Origin: Nageia nagi
Lineage: Eukaryota > Pinophyta
Length of the DNA: 64,000 bases
Assembly: GCA_050084985.1 (NCBI GenBank)
Contig: JBITNC010000001.1
Location: forward strand, 16,926,001 to 16,990,000
Direction of reading: 5' to 3'
Position numbers and translations under genes: made by a program. The notes beneath the pieces are model-generated. The model was not told the DNA's origin and did not search any database. It saw nothing but the letters and a program-made list of their open reading frames with translations. Below, one piece after another: positions 34,690 through 46,465 of the stretch (position 1 is its first letter; each line of letters opens with the position of its first letter).

Positions 34690-35440
34690 TGCATAGTGAG
34701 TTGTGTCATCCATTGAAAATGAATCAATGTCAATAACTTACTTATGGTTGCATCGATAGTTTATCTTTTAAGTGAGTGAACTCTCACTAGCCGTGTCGTT
34801 GGCCATTGGTGATCATACATTTGTATGTCTATGATTCAAAGATATTATGCTTTGGATTGGTTCAAAGTGAAAACCATGTGGATACATAATGAAATGTATT
34901 ATCCATTGGAGATGATCCAATATCAACAAATTGCTAACAGGTGTATCACTTGTTTACTTTTTAAGTGAGTGAACTCTCACTAGTCATTTCGGTGGCCATC
35001 GATGATCATGCATTTTATGTTCATGATCTAAAGATAGTATGCTTTAAATGGGTTCAAAACAAAAACCATGTGGATACATAGCAAAATGCATCATCCATTG
35101 GAGATGATATAATATCAACAAATTGCTAATGATTGTATCATCGATTTACTTTTAAGTGAGTGAACTCTCACTAGCTATGTTGATGGCCATCGAAGATCAT
35201 GTGTTTTATGCCCATGATTTGAAGATAATATGCTTTAGATGGGTTCAAAGAAAAAAATCATGTGGATACATAGCAAAATGTATCATCTATTAGGGATGAT
35301 CCAATGTCAACAAATTGCTAACGGTTGTATCATCGATTTACTTTAAAGTGAGTGAACTCTCACTAGCCATGTCGATGGCCATCGATGATCATGTGTTTTA
35401 TGTCCATGATCCGAAGGCATTAGGCATGCAAAGCAAGGAT
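34690..35440. repeat. tandem array of an approximately 192-base unit in E4
   Basis: Four imperfect copies. The landmark AGTGAGTGAACTCTCACT starts at about 34771, 34964, 35155 and 35347, giving spacings of 191-193. Each unit contains that perfect inverted repeat (AGTGAG...CTCACT), the palindrome GATGGCCATC or a variant of it, and CATGTGGATACATA. It lies between the 3' LTR and the antisense gene, where satellite-like arrays commonly arise in plant gypsy elements. Confidence 0.85.
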
Positions 35441-37279
35441 GAAATAAATATAATATATTATAATATGCTAAGTTGGTATGATAAAATATTCCTATAAAAT
35501 ATGCCAAAATTTTCACTCATGGAGGACCATGGCTAAGGATTTCATTAGTATTCTCCTAATACTATGTTGTTAAGTAATTATTCATGGATAAATAATAGAA
35601 GCATAGGAGGAAACTCTTGAAAAATACTTGATATTCAAACCTGTAATGGTCTGAGAGCTTAAGTTTGTTTAATTCTACATAAAGGACATATGCTATCGGT
35701 GCCCTAAAATAGATCAATGTACGCTGTTGGTGATGTTTAATTATCAAATTGGGGTGCAAAATTTTTAAGAGAAGGCAATGTGTATGCTGCTAGATCGGTA
35801 TAACATGCTACCACCAAAAATGGAGAATAGTGATTTGTTGCTAAATTTTGGAGGTAAGTCGGATAGGTAAGGAGTAGGAATCGATTGCATAGGTAGTGAC
35901 CAAAGTGAAAAGTTAGTCAAAACAGATGCCTTAGCAAGGAGGAAAATATGGACATGACTTAGACACACACCCAATTGCCTGAAGAGTGTGAAGAAGTCTA
36001 GAAGGGGAGATAATGCCCCTTCATTATGCATATTTCTCCATGTCGATTGTAGGCCATCCAATAAATGTTGATTTATTCATTTCACATGCATTAATTCATG
36101 TTTACAATTATCAATGCATTGATACATTGCCAGCACCTTGATGATAATACATCACCAACATCGCAAAATAAGTCGAGCAAGTCATCCAATTAAGCAATGG
36201 CTTCATATGTCACCAAATCTTACAAATATCATAGGCCTGTAGCTACTTAGGAGCAACCTTTTTGAACATAAAATTTTACCCTACCAAATAGCTAAAATCA
36301 AGTATTCATAATTCAATTTCTTTAATTGTATATCATAAACAAGTATCCATTATCATATGAAAAACTAGCAATTGATGAAAATGAAAAGGGCACATTGGAA
36401 ACTCACCTACATAGCAAATTAGCATGCCATCAATGCCCTATTTTTAGTAAAATTTTAATGAAAAATGCAAATAAAGTGAGCTTTACCTAAGATATGTGGG
36501 CGTCATTCAAATAAATTTTGAGCATAAATTAGATTCAAAATTCATCAATAATATATACAACTCAAAGAAATGGATGCCACTGACATCGTGTAAATGGCAA
36601 TATTTAGTATCCAAAAAAGGATTGGAGGGATTTAAAATTTTTGTAAGGTAAATGAGCCCTCCACATAAAGATTCAGGAGCTGTATGTAAAAGAGAGGTGA
36701 TGCCCTAATTTGAAGCCCCAAATTCAACCTATAAAATCAAAATCTTATAAAAAATAGGTCATTTTGACTTCTATGCCCTTTCCATTTGGAGCTCTGATAA
36801 GTAGGCATTGACTTTATCTTGTACTGGTTGAGTTTTGCCACCTTGCCACTGACTTTGCATTGTTAGAGTGTCCATTGCATCCATAGTTCAGGTGCATTGA
36901 GTAAGAGAATGCCCATATAGGACCTATGACTGTATAGTGATGGTTGCCATCGATTGGTGGAGTATCTGTTGATTGATTACTAGGAGGATAGATCATCTAG
37001 CAAAGTATCTTTGTAGTCTACCATTTGAGCATGCAATAAGTAGACTCAAATTTTATATATTATATTTTATTATCAATGCATGTAAAGGATGGACTAACAG
37101 ACCCAGGTGTTGCCTTGCAGGTTCACAAGGGGTTGATCTAAGGTGGGCCTATGAGGACTATAGCTTTGGATTTGGCCCAATCCTTCCCATGAACTCAGTA
37201 GTTGGATGACATTTTAGACTGATGCAGGTTAGGGTAGCTTGCTTATGTGAGGATGATATAGGTAAATATTCCCCTTCTC
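35441..37279. other. E4 internal sequence without recognised coding content
   Basis: I see no element protein on either strand. The part nearest 37280 may include the decayed N-terminus of the PMD gene. Confidence 0.35.
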
Positions 37280-38710
37280 ATAATATTTGCTAAGAGATGG
37301 TACCAGGATTGCTGCTCATTTCACCTTCCCATATGATAGTAACTCTAGAGGATGTGTATTAGATCTAGGGTATACCCATTAGGGGTGGCTTGGTGTGGTA
37401 GCATGAGATGATGGATGATAACACTTTTGGGGTTGAGTGTTTATGGTTGATTGAATTAGATGACCATGATTGGGATCATCGATCAATGAGACTCACAGAG
37501 GGTTGTAGGTATGTCGAAGTAGGGAGACACTTGATGTTGCATGTGGTGGGTATTCTTACCACCAATTTGTGTCTTGATAAAAGCCATTCAACTTTTCCTC
37601 TCAGGCTGACATAGGTAGTATGAGAGATATATGCTCGGGGATGATAGTTTGCTTGGGGGCCAATAGTATTGGCATAACTTTACAAAGATTTGTATTCATT
37701 CATCAATGTTGATAAGGTCAACATGAAAATTACTCATGTTGATCTCCTAAAGTTTGGGTATATGAGAACATCTCAGTTATTAGGCCAGTGGGACTATAGA
37801 GAATGGGAGATGACCCAACAGATGTGGCCCTAGTGTGCTAGACCAACCCATTGGGTGGATATAGTCCTCCTCAATCCGTGGAGGTAAGGAGGAGGGACAT
37901 TGATGGCCTCCAAGAGTCAAATATCATATGGGTGTGCTATGCTAATTACATGTGGCATGGGGATGCCCATAATCTGGAATGGGTGAGGCAAACCCATTTC
38001 CTCCAAACTAGGTGAAAGATAGTAGAGCCGTACTATCTAAAGTGAGTGTTGAGGTAATTTGGGATACAACAACCTATCCCAGTAATGCCCCCAATGTACC
38101 ATTGGTACATAATGGAGAGAGATGTTCCTGATGGTGCTCACGATATGCAATGTGAGTGGTAGGGTGGCTACATCCATCAACTATGGATATTGTTTTGGAG
38201 GTGGCCATGGCTCCCAAGGTTGCCCTTGGTTACATGACATGGTGGATAGCTATGCATCCAAGCTCCTTAGGCTTGGATGAGTTAGATAGTGGGAGTGATA
38301 GTGCATCAAGACCACCATTAGAGGAGAAGGATCAATGAATGTAGATAATCCCATCCATAATGGGCATCCACCAATAGGGGGGCTAGAGGTGCTAGCAATG
38401 GTTACCCTCGTTCCAGGTGAGAAAGACTACTCATAGCTCTTCATGATTTTCAAATTCTAACTATAGTTAATGAGATACTAACTGGTATCATATATGATAT
38501 GATAAGGGTTTCAAATGCATAGGTGGTGGCCATGGAGATTGAGCTAGCTAGATTGAGGTATCCTAGCTATAGGCCAAGTATATAAGGGCCAAGAACCTCT
38601 TGGAGGCTCATGGACTCACATCTAGTGATATCTCAGGTGGAGTCTCCATATCTAGAGCTAGTGGTGATAATGGTGTAGGAGAGTGTGCTCTAAGAGCAAT
38701 GCATCTAGTA
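37280..38710 (+). pseudogene. plant mobile domain (PMD) protein remnant, antisense to E4 gag
   Basis: In changing frames the plus strand reads KRWYQDCCSFHLP (about 37292-37332), MIVTLEDVY, GIPIRGGLVW, YARG followed by FAWG.IVLA.LYKDLYSFI (about 37627-37706), QWDYRE, and MWHGDAHNLEWVRQTHFLQT (about 37950-38012). The C-terminus is acidic and Ser-rich (LGLDELDSGSDSASR) and later gives NLLEAHGLTSSDISGG. These are the hallmarks of the plant mobile domain, found in host MAIN/MAIL-type proteins and in transposons. The same blocks occur in the same order in E5, also antisense to gag. Stops and frameshifts break the copy. Orientation and matched order are seen directly; the family name is from recall. 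Confidence 0.65.
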
Positions 38711-38784
38711 GTATGACTAATGCCCATCCATAGTGGTGGATGATGTAGGGCTAAGGCCCATGTATATCTATTTTACAAATTGAC

Positions 38785-38827
38785 TCATATATTATATATA
38801 TATATATAAATATATATAAATATAAAT

Positions 38828-38864
<37 letters not shown>

Positions 38865-38872
38865 TAATTATT
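38785..38872. repeat. (TA)n microsatellite
   Basis: Long alternating TA tract with a few interruptions, containing one uninterrupted run of more than 30 bases. Confidence 0.9.
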
Positions 38873-39659
38873 TGTGAACTTAATACTCTTTGTGTTATAT
38901 TTATATGGTTGACATTAGACACACATATAGGCATAATGAACCCTAAAAATTGACTAACTTACAGTAAAACATTCTAAACACACACACCTTATGTTATGTA
39001 CAACTAATAATGAGCATAAAACATGCACACAAACTAAAATGACACACAACCTAAAGGAACCAAGGTACCTTGGAGAAACTACTAAAGGATACGAGGGTGT
39101 GTATGAGCATAGATGTCATAGCATAGCGCCTAGGATTAGCCTAGAGGCTAAGGAACAATATTTAGAATGATAAAAAGTAAATTCTAAACATTCTATCCTA
39201 GGAAAACCATGGCGTAAGCACCCCAAAATAGAGATAGTAGGGAGTTGGCACCATGCATAGAAATGAGTTGGATCCCTCGATTATTAGCATAGGAAGGAAT
39301 AACATATACAAATTAGACAAATCACTAGATTGGTACACACATAGAAGAAGAAAGCAAAAAGACAAAAAAAACACCCTAGCTACTAATATACACTAATTGT
39401 GATGTTAGAAAGAGATCAAGGAATAACCTTATGTACCTGGGGAGTTTTCACCACCCAAATACACTTCACAGAGGTAGGGATAAGAAGAGGAACTTTTTTA
39501 GTAGTCATACCTACACCGTGGGTTCCCTGAAAGTAAGAATTCATGGCATTGGCATTGTACCTTTTGATTCCATTCCTATTCCTATTTGGAGGAAGATACA
39601 TGTATGCATAAGTTTTAGTTAAAAAAGAATGTAAATTATGGGAAACACTTACTGTACTG

Positions 39660-41748
39660 ATGGACCCTCAAGATTGTGAAGATGGTAGGGGATTATTGAA
39701 TACCCTTAGCTATGCATTATCTATATGTATAGGTCCTACATGTGTAGCTAATTTTGGATCCATCCTGATTGCTCCATTATCAATGAAGTCCCATATAAGG
39801 TTACAAAGAGTCCTACAATCCTAGGTTAGATGACTAGGTACCCTATGATAATTGCAAAATTCTTCATAGTGAAAATTTTTAGTAACACCATTAGTAAACT
39901 TAGGTTCAACAATAGGAGGTAATTTGATCAGTTCCTCATCTGATAATACATTTAGAACATTATCAATAGTATCAATCAAAGAAGTATATTGGCGAGTATG
40001 TTTGGGTGGAGAACTACCTCATTTTTTTACATGCAACATGATTTGCTTCAACCTTGGTTTATTTTTCATTAATAGGTTTTGTAGGTGAAACATGATCAAC
40101 ATGTTTCATAGCATTCAATTTTTTAATGCATGGTTCCTTTTTAGTAAAAGTGTTAATCATATCTCCTAAACACATATCATGATTAGAATTGACAAATAGC
40201 TTATATATAGGCAAGAGACCATCCACAAAAATATGCTTGAGTTCATGTTCATCCATGGTGAGTTTATTAGCAGTTTGTTTTCATACCTTCACAAAATCCT
40301 TCACTTATTGGTTAGGGAGTTGTTTAATTTTACACAAGTCCTTAAGATAAACCTTCTCAGTAATGTTATAACCATAATTGTGCAAAACTATGCTAATCAA
40401 ATCTTCATACCTATCAATGCAACTTTTGGGAAGCTGGAAGAACCATTTTAGAGCTTCATCTTTCAAAATGTAAGAAAATAACTTAGCTAATAAATCTTGA
40501 TCATTCATATATTCAATAGCTTTTTCATGAAATTTATGTCCTCACTACTCATAATGTTGTTAGATCCTACATTGATCTTTGGGGATGGTGGTGGGGGAGG
40601 GTGTGGTTGTTGTATATTATTTGGTATTTGAAGTAGAGTATTTTTCAAAATAGCAAACTTGTTAGTATGATTAACCCTATCCTGCTCAAGTTCATGCAAT
40701 ACCCCTACCATGATTTCTAATTGTTCATATGGAGGTTGTTTATACCAATTAGTGTTTTCTTGGATATCCATAATGATACCTACCTTAATCTCATGCTCCT
40801 CAGGAGTCCAAGTTGGTTGTAGCTTAAAGGCTTCTCTAATAACTTCAGTAAGTGTCTATTTAATAATAGTTTTAATCTCATCATCAGGTAAAAGAATTTA
40901 AAATTTACCTTTCTTTTCTCTATCGAAGTAATATGGATTAAATATCAAATTGCTGTAAGATTCTTATTCATCATCCTTAGGTTCTGATTGATCATCACTT
41001 TCAAAAACACCTTCCTCATGTAGTGGCTATTCCAACTCAGCATCAAGCTTTGGTTCAGTCTCTACTCCATTAGGATATATGACACCTATGTCATGACGAT
41101 AATCAAGCGTGCTACCCTCATCATGCATTTCATGCATAGGTTGAAGATCTTTCAAAGATTCCTTATAGAGGAATAAGCTATATTTAGATTCTATATCTTT
41201 GATGTGGTTATCAAGCAAATTTGCATTTGTAAGAAGTTCCACTACAATAGAAGCATTATTATGAATAAAAATTGCAACCTTTCTTTTTAGATTACATCTA
41301 TTGAATGGAATGAGCATGGTAGGGAATCCTATCAAGATCAGGGATTTCATCATCCTCAAAGGGTTCCATATTAGGAGCCAAATTATCCAAGTTAGTAGGA
41401 TCAAGAATAACATAACAATTAGGAATCTCTCTGATAATGGACATTCATTCATCGAAATCTAAAGATTCAGGGTCCTAGATGGTATTAGGAGGGGGGATTT
41501 GAACAGATAATTCAAGATTAATTCAAAGAATTATCCTAACCTTTGAAAATTGTACTTTGGATTTTGATATGGTAGGGTTATCTAGGTTAAGATTCATCTT
41601 TGGTATATAACTAGAATAAGCCCTAGTTTTATCTTACTCTTTGGTTACTATTTGGAGCACTTCCTCTTTGAAGAGAAAAAGTAACAAAAATGGATTCATG
41701 ATGTTATAGAAGAATTTTTCCCTAGAAGAAGGCCTAGGTGTGTAATAA
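39660..41748 (-). pseudogene. E4 gag remnant
   Basis: The minus strand has short open pieces in family order. From the 5' side: an N-terminal part (about 41452-41027), YKQPPYEQLEIMVGVLHELE with a PHPPPPPSP linker (40771-40505), the capsid-like AKLFSYILKDEALKWFFQLP, CIDRYEDLISIVLHNYGYNI and KVYLKDLCKIKQLPNQ (40508-40305), and MDEHELKHIFVDGLLPIYKL (40256-40059). Last comes a zinc-knuckle-like FCNYHRVPSHLT.DC followed by NLIWDFIDNGAIRMDP (about 39870-39750). This is the gag pattern of the Tat/Ogre/Athila side of Ty3-gypsy. Nonsense codons and frameshifts separate the pieces. Confidence 0.72.
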
Positions 41749-41762
41749 TGTTGGGTTCACCA
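41749..41762 (-). promoter_or_regulatory. E4 primer binding site (tRNA not identified)
   Basis: On the minus strand TGGTGAACCCAACA lies 3 bases after the LTR. E5 has TGGTGAATCTAACA at the same place. TGG pairs with the CCA end of a tRNA; I cannot name the tRNA. Confidence 0.65.
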
Positions 41763-41765
41763 AGA

Positions 41766-42448
41766 TGTAGACCCTAAATAATGCAATCATATAATTAGTT
41801 AGGGGAATTAATACATGCACTATTCAATCTATTTGTTTGTTGACATAAAGTAGGAATATGAAAATAGATGATTAAGCATATAGGTTCATTTTGTTAACAT
41901 CCATATTCAATTGATGAAGGAAATTCATACATCAAGAACAAGCAATATCACATACATAAGCACTATGTTGGTGCCCTAGTAATAGTATGTTGTCGGTGTC
42001 ATGTTAAGGATACAACTAAAGATGTGATAAAAGATAAAATGACAAGAGAATGAATGATTTATCAATATAATGAAAGTGTGATAATGCTTGAGATAAGAGA
42101 TTCACTTATTACAAATAAGAAGACCTTACAAATATTTGCTTTACAAATGATGCTCAAGTCCTTGATTCTCTATCTAATCTTCAGTTGATAGAAGCCTTGG
42201 GTCTTCTATAATTTGTCCCTTATTTAGCCTCCTCCTAATGATAATCCCATCATCTGTCTTTGTATGTCTTGAATGACTTTATGTAAGGGTGCTTCTATTA
42301 TAGGATTTGACCCCTTGTACATGCCATAAGGGTCAAATACATGGCCTACACCTTTCTTATACATTTTTAATCCCTTTTTAAATGATACATTATTAAGGGA
42401 TTAAAATGATTTATTAAATACATAAAGATTCATTTTGAGGCATCTACA
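41766..42448 (-). repeat. E4 5' LTR
   Basis: 683 bases, matching 33457-34138 with substitutions and small indels. Confidence 0.88.
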
Positions 42449-42782
42449 CTTATACTATGAAAGAAATGTCCATATGCATAGAATTTAGGGTTGATAGTTG
42501 TTCAATCATCATATAATGCTGAAAGATATTCAAAACCATGGATCCTAAATTTCCTTCCTTGGCTATGCCAATAGATGCCTCTAGTGTAAATAGAAGATAG
42601 TTTTTTAATAACTTTTGGATGGAAATAGAAAATATAAAATAAAATTTTAAAATTTTGATTATGGAATAAAAATTGTAAAATGTTCAATGTTAAAACTTAA
42701 AAAATAATTTCTTAAAAATATGAATTTAAAAAGGACTTTTCTTAACAATTAAATGGTAGAATATAGTGAAAATAAACATAAT

Positions 42783-42980
42783 CCCAACTAGGGGAGTTGG
42801 ATTGAACATGGTAGCTAAAAATTTCTATTTGCTTGTGGGAGACCTAGGTTCAAATCTCCTTAGTGGGTGGTGATACCAAAAAAGCCTATTAAGTTGGCTC
42901 GAAGCCTAAGATAAATGGTACCTTATATAAGGGGACAAAAACAACTCCCTCATGATATGGTTTAGCAAACAAAAAAAAAC
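42783..42980 (+). mobile_element. tRNA-derived SINE-like element
   Basis: A box A-like TGGTAGCTAAAAATT is followed about 40 bases later by a box B-like GGTTCAAATCTCC, in the phrase CTTGTGGGAGACCTAGG that resembles plant Au-type SINEs. The 3' end is A-rich (AAACAAAAAAAAACATAAAT). Ends and target duplication are not certain. Confidence 0.5.
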
Positions 42981-43325
42981 ATAAATAAATATAGGCTTCT
43001 AAAAAGCAAGCATGACTTGACTTGAGATTACCAAACAAGGTTAGAAATTTGAAATAAGTGAGAAAAAATCATACTATGCTTTTAGAAAAATATTACTACA
43101 ATTTGTTCAAGGTGGAAATTATGTTCAAAATCATATTTTAGTACTCATGGAACATAAACATCAATTTTTCTCAATTCATATCAATTTAAGTATTTAAAAA
43201 AAGAATATACCTTTGACAATACCTTAGAACATACATAAAATGATAAATGAAAGTTAAATGGTGAAGTAAAACAAATTAACTATTCATATTTTATTTGAAA
43301 AATAAATTACAAACTTTAGTGATGA
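42981..43325. other. AT-rich spacer between the SINE-like copy and E5
   Basis: I see no gene or repeat in this interval. Confidence 0.4.
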
Positions 43326-44028
43326 TGTAGATGCTTAAATATGATTTCTTATTAATTATTAAATCATATTCTAGACATCTCAAAAGAATTAATAACAATA
43401 TTACAAGAATAAAGGCTAATGTGTTATCAAAGCATTATATTATGTAGTAAGTTCAAAGCATTATCATTAATCATGATTATATCTAGAAATGTCTTGATAT
43501 TACAAAGATTATATTCTATTCTCATTATCAGTCTTCACTCTCTTTTATGTATTTGCATGTATAAAAGGAGGAGTTCAAGTTGATAATACCTATCATATCT
43601 CTTTGATCATTTTCCATACATCATACTATATTATCAATCTCTTTCAACACCACCTATTCGAAGATCTGTTATGCTTTGAGCCTTATGTTACATTCTACTA
43701 TCTTTATTGTTCCTAATATTGCTAGATGAATGACATGTACAATGTTGGAGGACTAAACCTATGGTGTGTGCATTTTTCTACTTTGAGAACCAAGGAAACA
43801 AATCTAAAGGACATCAAGCATAGATCTAGGTCATTGAATATCTTTACCACTTCATCTTGGATCCAATCGAATCCTTCATACACAAAGCCACATCTTAAGG
43901 ATTGTTTCCATATTAGGTTCACATTTTCTTAGTATTAATTAGGTAGCCTTGATAAGTGTCTTGTATCTATAATCATAGTTCTATATTCATTATATTTCTT
44001 TATAATAATTCATTATTTATGGACTACA
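43326..44028 (+). repeat. E5 5' LTR
   Basis: 703 bases from TGTAGATGCTTAAATATG to TTATGGACTACA, matching 53345-54039 throughout with many substitutions. Confidence 0.87.
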
Positions 44029-44031
44029 TTT

Positions 44032-44045
44032 TGGTGAATCTAACA
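44032..44045 (+). promoter_or_regulatory. E5 primer binding site (tRNA not identified)
   Basis: TGGTGAATCTAACA lies 3 bases after the LTR, equivalent to the E4 site TGGTGAACCCAACA with two C-to-T differences. Confidence 0.65.
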
Positions 44046-45559
44046 TATCTTACAAAACCTATAATTGGAGTCATGAATATGTTTGCATTATTATCTCTTC
44101 TTTTGCTTGATGTTCTTAGATTTGTTTCTAAGAAAAGAGATAATACTATGGTTTATTTTTCTTTGATTCTAAAAAACTTCTTTCCCTTTAAAAGAACAAT
44201 GTAAAATTTCAAGAGTGAAAGTCCATTTTGAGGAAATAAGAACAAGTGTAAGAGTAAATCAACATGTTGCAAAATAATTCAAAGAACTGGATCCTTCTAC
44301 TATAATAATGACTTATGAAGAAAGTACTAATGGATTTGATGATAATGATAAAGGAAAAGTTGAATGTACAAGTGCAAGTAAGATTAGTATAGTTGGTCAA
44401 ACACCTAGTAGATACTAGGTTAACAATAATGTAAAGGATGAGAATGAAAATTTAAAAGATCATGATGTTACATCTGAACCTTTGCATGATCTTGATGCTA
44501 TTCCTCTTAATGTTAAATTTGTAATTGAATTAACGTTTCTTCATAATATTTTAGAACATTTTGTTACTAATAATTGTTAAGCCATTTTAGATATTTTAGT
44601 AAAACATAAGATGATACATATGAATAAGAAGTTAGGAACTCCATAAATTTCATATTCTTTATTTAAATATAAAAATCTAGGTTCAACAAAGCCATCTATT
44701 TCTTTAGCTTGCAAAACTAATTATGCTAATGTCATTCCTAACTATGATCACAATACCAACACTGTTAAAGTTTGTGTATTTGCACCTCATATGGATATCA
44801 GACAATCTCAATGCTCACATAGGGTTATATGCTATGAAGATTCTCTTTCCCCTTTCCTAGGACAATAGGAACTAGTTGATCTAGGTATGCTCCATTACTA
44901 AAAAATAGAGGTAAGAAAATTTTTAGTGAACTTAAAAAATCTTAAAATATCAAAGATGAAATTAATTCTATATTGCTTATGATAAGAAAGATGATTGGAA
45001 TTATTAACACCTAAGAATGAATTTTAATTTAATTAAAATAACCTTTTAGATATTCAAATTGATTTATTTATTTTATTAAATAAATGCTCTTATTATTGTG
45101 TACTCTTATCTACCTTTATGTTTTATAATAACAAGTCAACCTGACATTACAATAAGCCTAAGGAGGATCCTTAACACTATATTTGTTACCTATAAAGATG
45201 GAGGGGTTATGCATAAGACATTATGATATGATCTTGAGTCCTTGATAGGTATCAATATACTTGTATCATTTTTGACTGGTGTTTCTTAACACCACCTATC
45301 ATCCTTGATTGCTCAATAATCTCAACAATAGGTCAAACTAATTGAACCTTTACAAAATAAAAATGCTACACCACAACAACCTACAATAATAGCTCCACAG
45401 ACTTAGATTTTAGTTCCACTAGTTCAACCCCCCTAAAAGTTACTCAAATAGATTAAAGGTTTAATAAATTAGAAAGTTTATTGCCATATCAAGATGATTA
45501 TTTATTTCATTTAAAGAGGCATTTATGTGAAACAATTAATTACAAAATTTAGAATAGAA
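44046..45559 (+). other. E5 5' region upstream of recognisable gag
   Basis: AT-rich sequence with a few short frames, probably decayed leader and gag N-terminus. No motif can be assigned. Confidence 0.35.
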
Positions 45560-46465
45560 AGAAAAATATTAAATTTACAAAGTTTGATGGTTCTTAAGAT
45601 CTTACAATGTATATTAAAAACTTTCAAGAAGATGCAATGGAATATATGAATGATCTTGATATGTTAGCTAAGTTGTTTTCTCATAGTTTCAAAGATGAAG
45701 CACTTCAATAGTATTTTACTATTCCTGAAAAAAGTATTGATAGTTATGAATTCTTTATTTGTTTATTTATTGATACCTTTAAATATAATATCAAGGAAAA
45801 ATCATTGTTCAAAGATTTATATAAAATTAAACAACAAAATAATCAAAGTTTGACATATTTCATCAAGATTTGAAAAACGTTTACCAATAAAATTATTAAT
45901 AGTGAAAAGAATTTAAAAGATGCTTTCATTGATTCCTTATTATCCTAGTTTAAATTATAAGCTATTGATATTGATAACATTTCTTTGGAAAAATAATTAA
46001 TAGGCTACTCAAAAAAGAATCTTGCATTATTTTTAATACAAATGTTTCTCAAAAATCAAGCTATGCTAAAAAGGAAAATAGGAATGATTAAACAAAAGTT
46101 TCACCAATTAAAAATATTCATAAAAAAACAAATGAAAAATGTAAATAATGATAATAAAAAAAACATAAAGGAGGAAATTTACAAAGCTAACTAAAATTGT
46201 TGATTCTATTCTTAATGTTTTGTTAGAAAAAGATCTCATTGAATTACCTCCAATAGTAAAACATCATTTTCCATGTGGAGTTCCTAAAAATTATATATGT
46301 GAAGAATTTTACAATTATCATAGTACTCTATATCATCTAAAAAATAATTACAAGAGCTTAAGGAATATTATTCAAGATCTTATTGATCAAAAGGTCATAA
46401 AAATTGATGATGAGCTACAACTTGATCAACCTACCGTTATTGATATGGTTCATCCTCATAATTAG
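45560..46465 (+). pseudogene. E5 gag remnant
   Basis: The capsid-like part (from 45661) reads MLAKLFSHSFKDEALQ, stop, YFTIPEKSIDSY, then FKYNIKEKSLFKDLYKIKQ, homologous to E4 gag (LAKLFSYILKDEALKWFF, YLKDLCKIKQ). The stop TAG 45709-45711 stands where E4 has the tryptophan of LKWFF. The C-terminal part (46220-46465) reads EKDLIELPPIVKHHFPCGVP, then EEFYNYHSTLYHLKNNYKSL and RNIIQDLIDQKVIKIDD. The zinc knuckle expected here (C-x-Y-H...G-H...C) has tyrosine at both cysteine positions, each one G-to-A change away. It is not functional. Confidence 0.72.

Larger units (their letters stand above)
33457..42448 (-). mobile_element. E4: Ty3-gypsy-like LTR retrotransposon with gag and an antisense plant mobile domain gene
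   Basis: This 9.0 kb element has LTRs at 33457-34138 and 41766-42448, with imperfect target copies GTTAT and CTTAT. A polypurine tract inside the left LTR and a primer site inside the right LTR set the orientation as minus. In that direction come gag remnants (41760 to 39660), unrecognised sequence, an antisense PMD gene (37280-38710, plus strand), about 192-base tandem repeats (34690-35440), the polypurine tract and the LTR. I find no DSG protease, YxDD reverse transcriptase, RNase H or integrase motif, so the copy looks non-autonomous. The LTRs differ at many positions and by several indels, so it is older than E2. Confidence 0.82.

Noticed and set aside
38785-38872. TA-rich tract considered as an origin or matrix attachment site
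   Set aside because: It is a plain microsatellite inside a retrotransposon; nothing else supports such a role.
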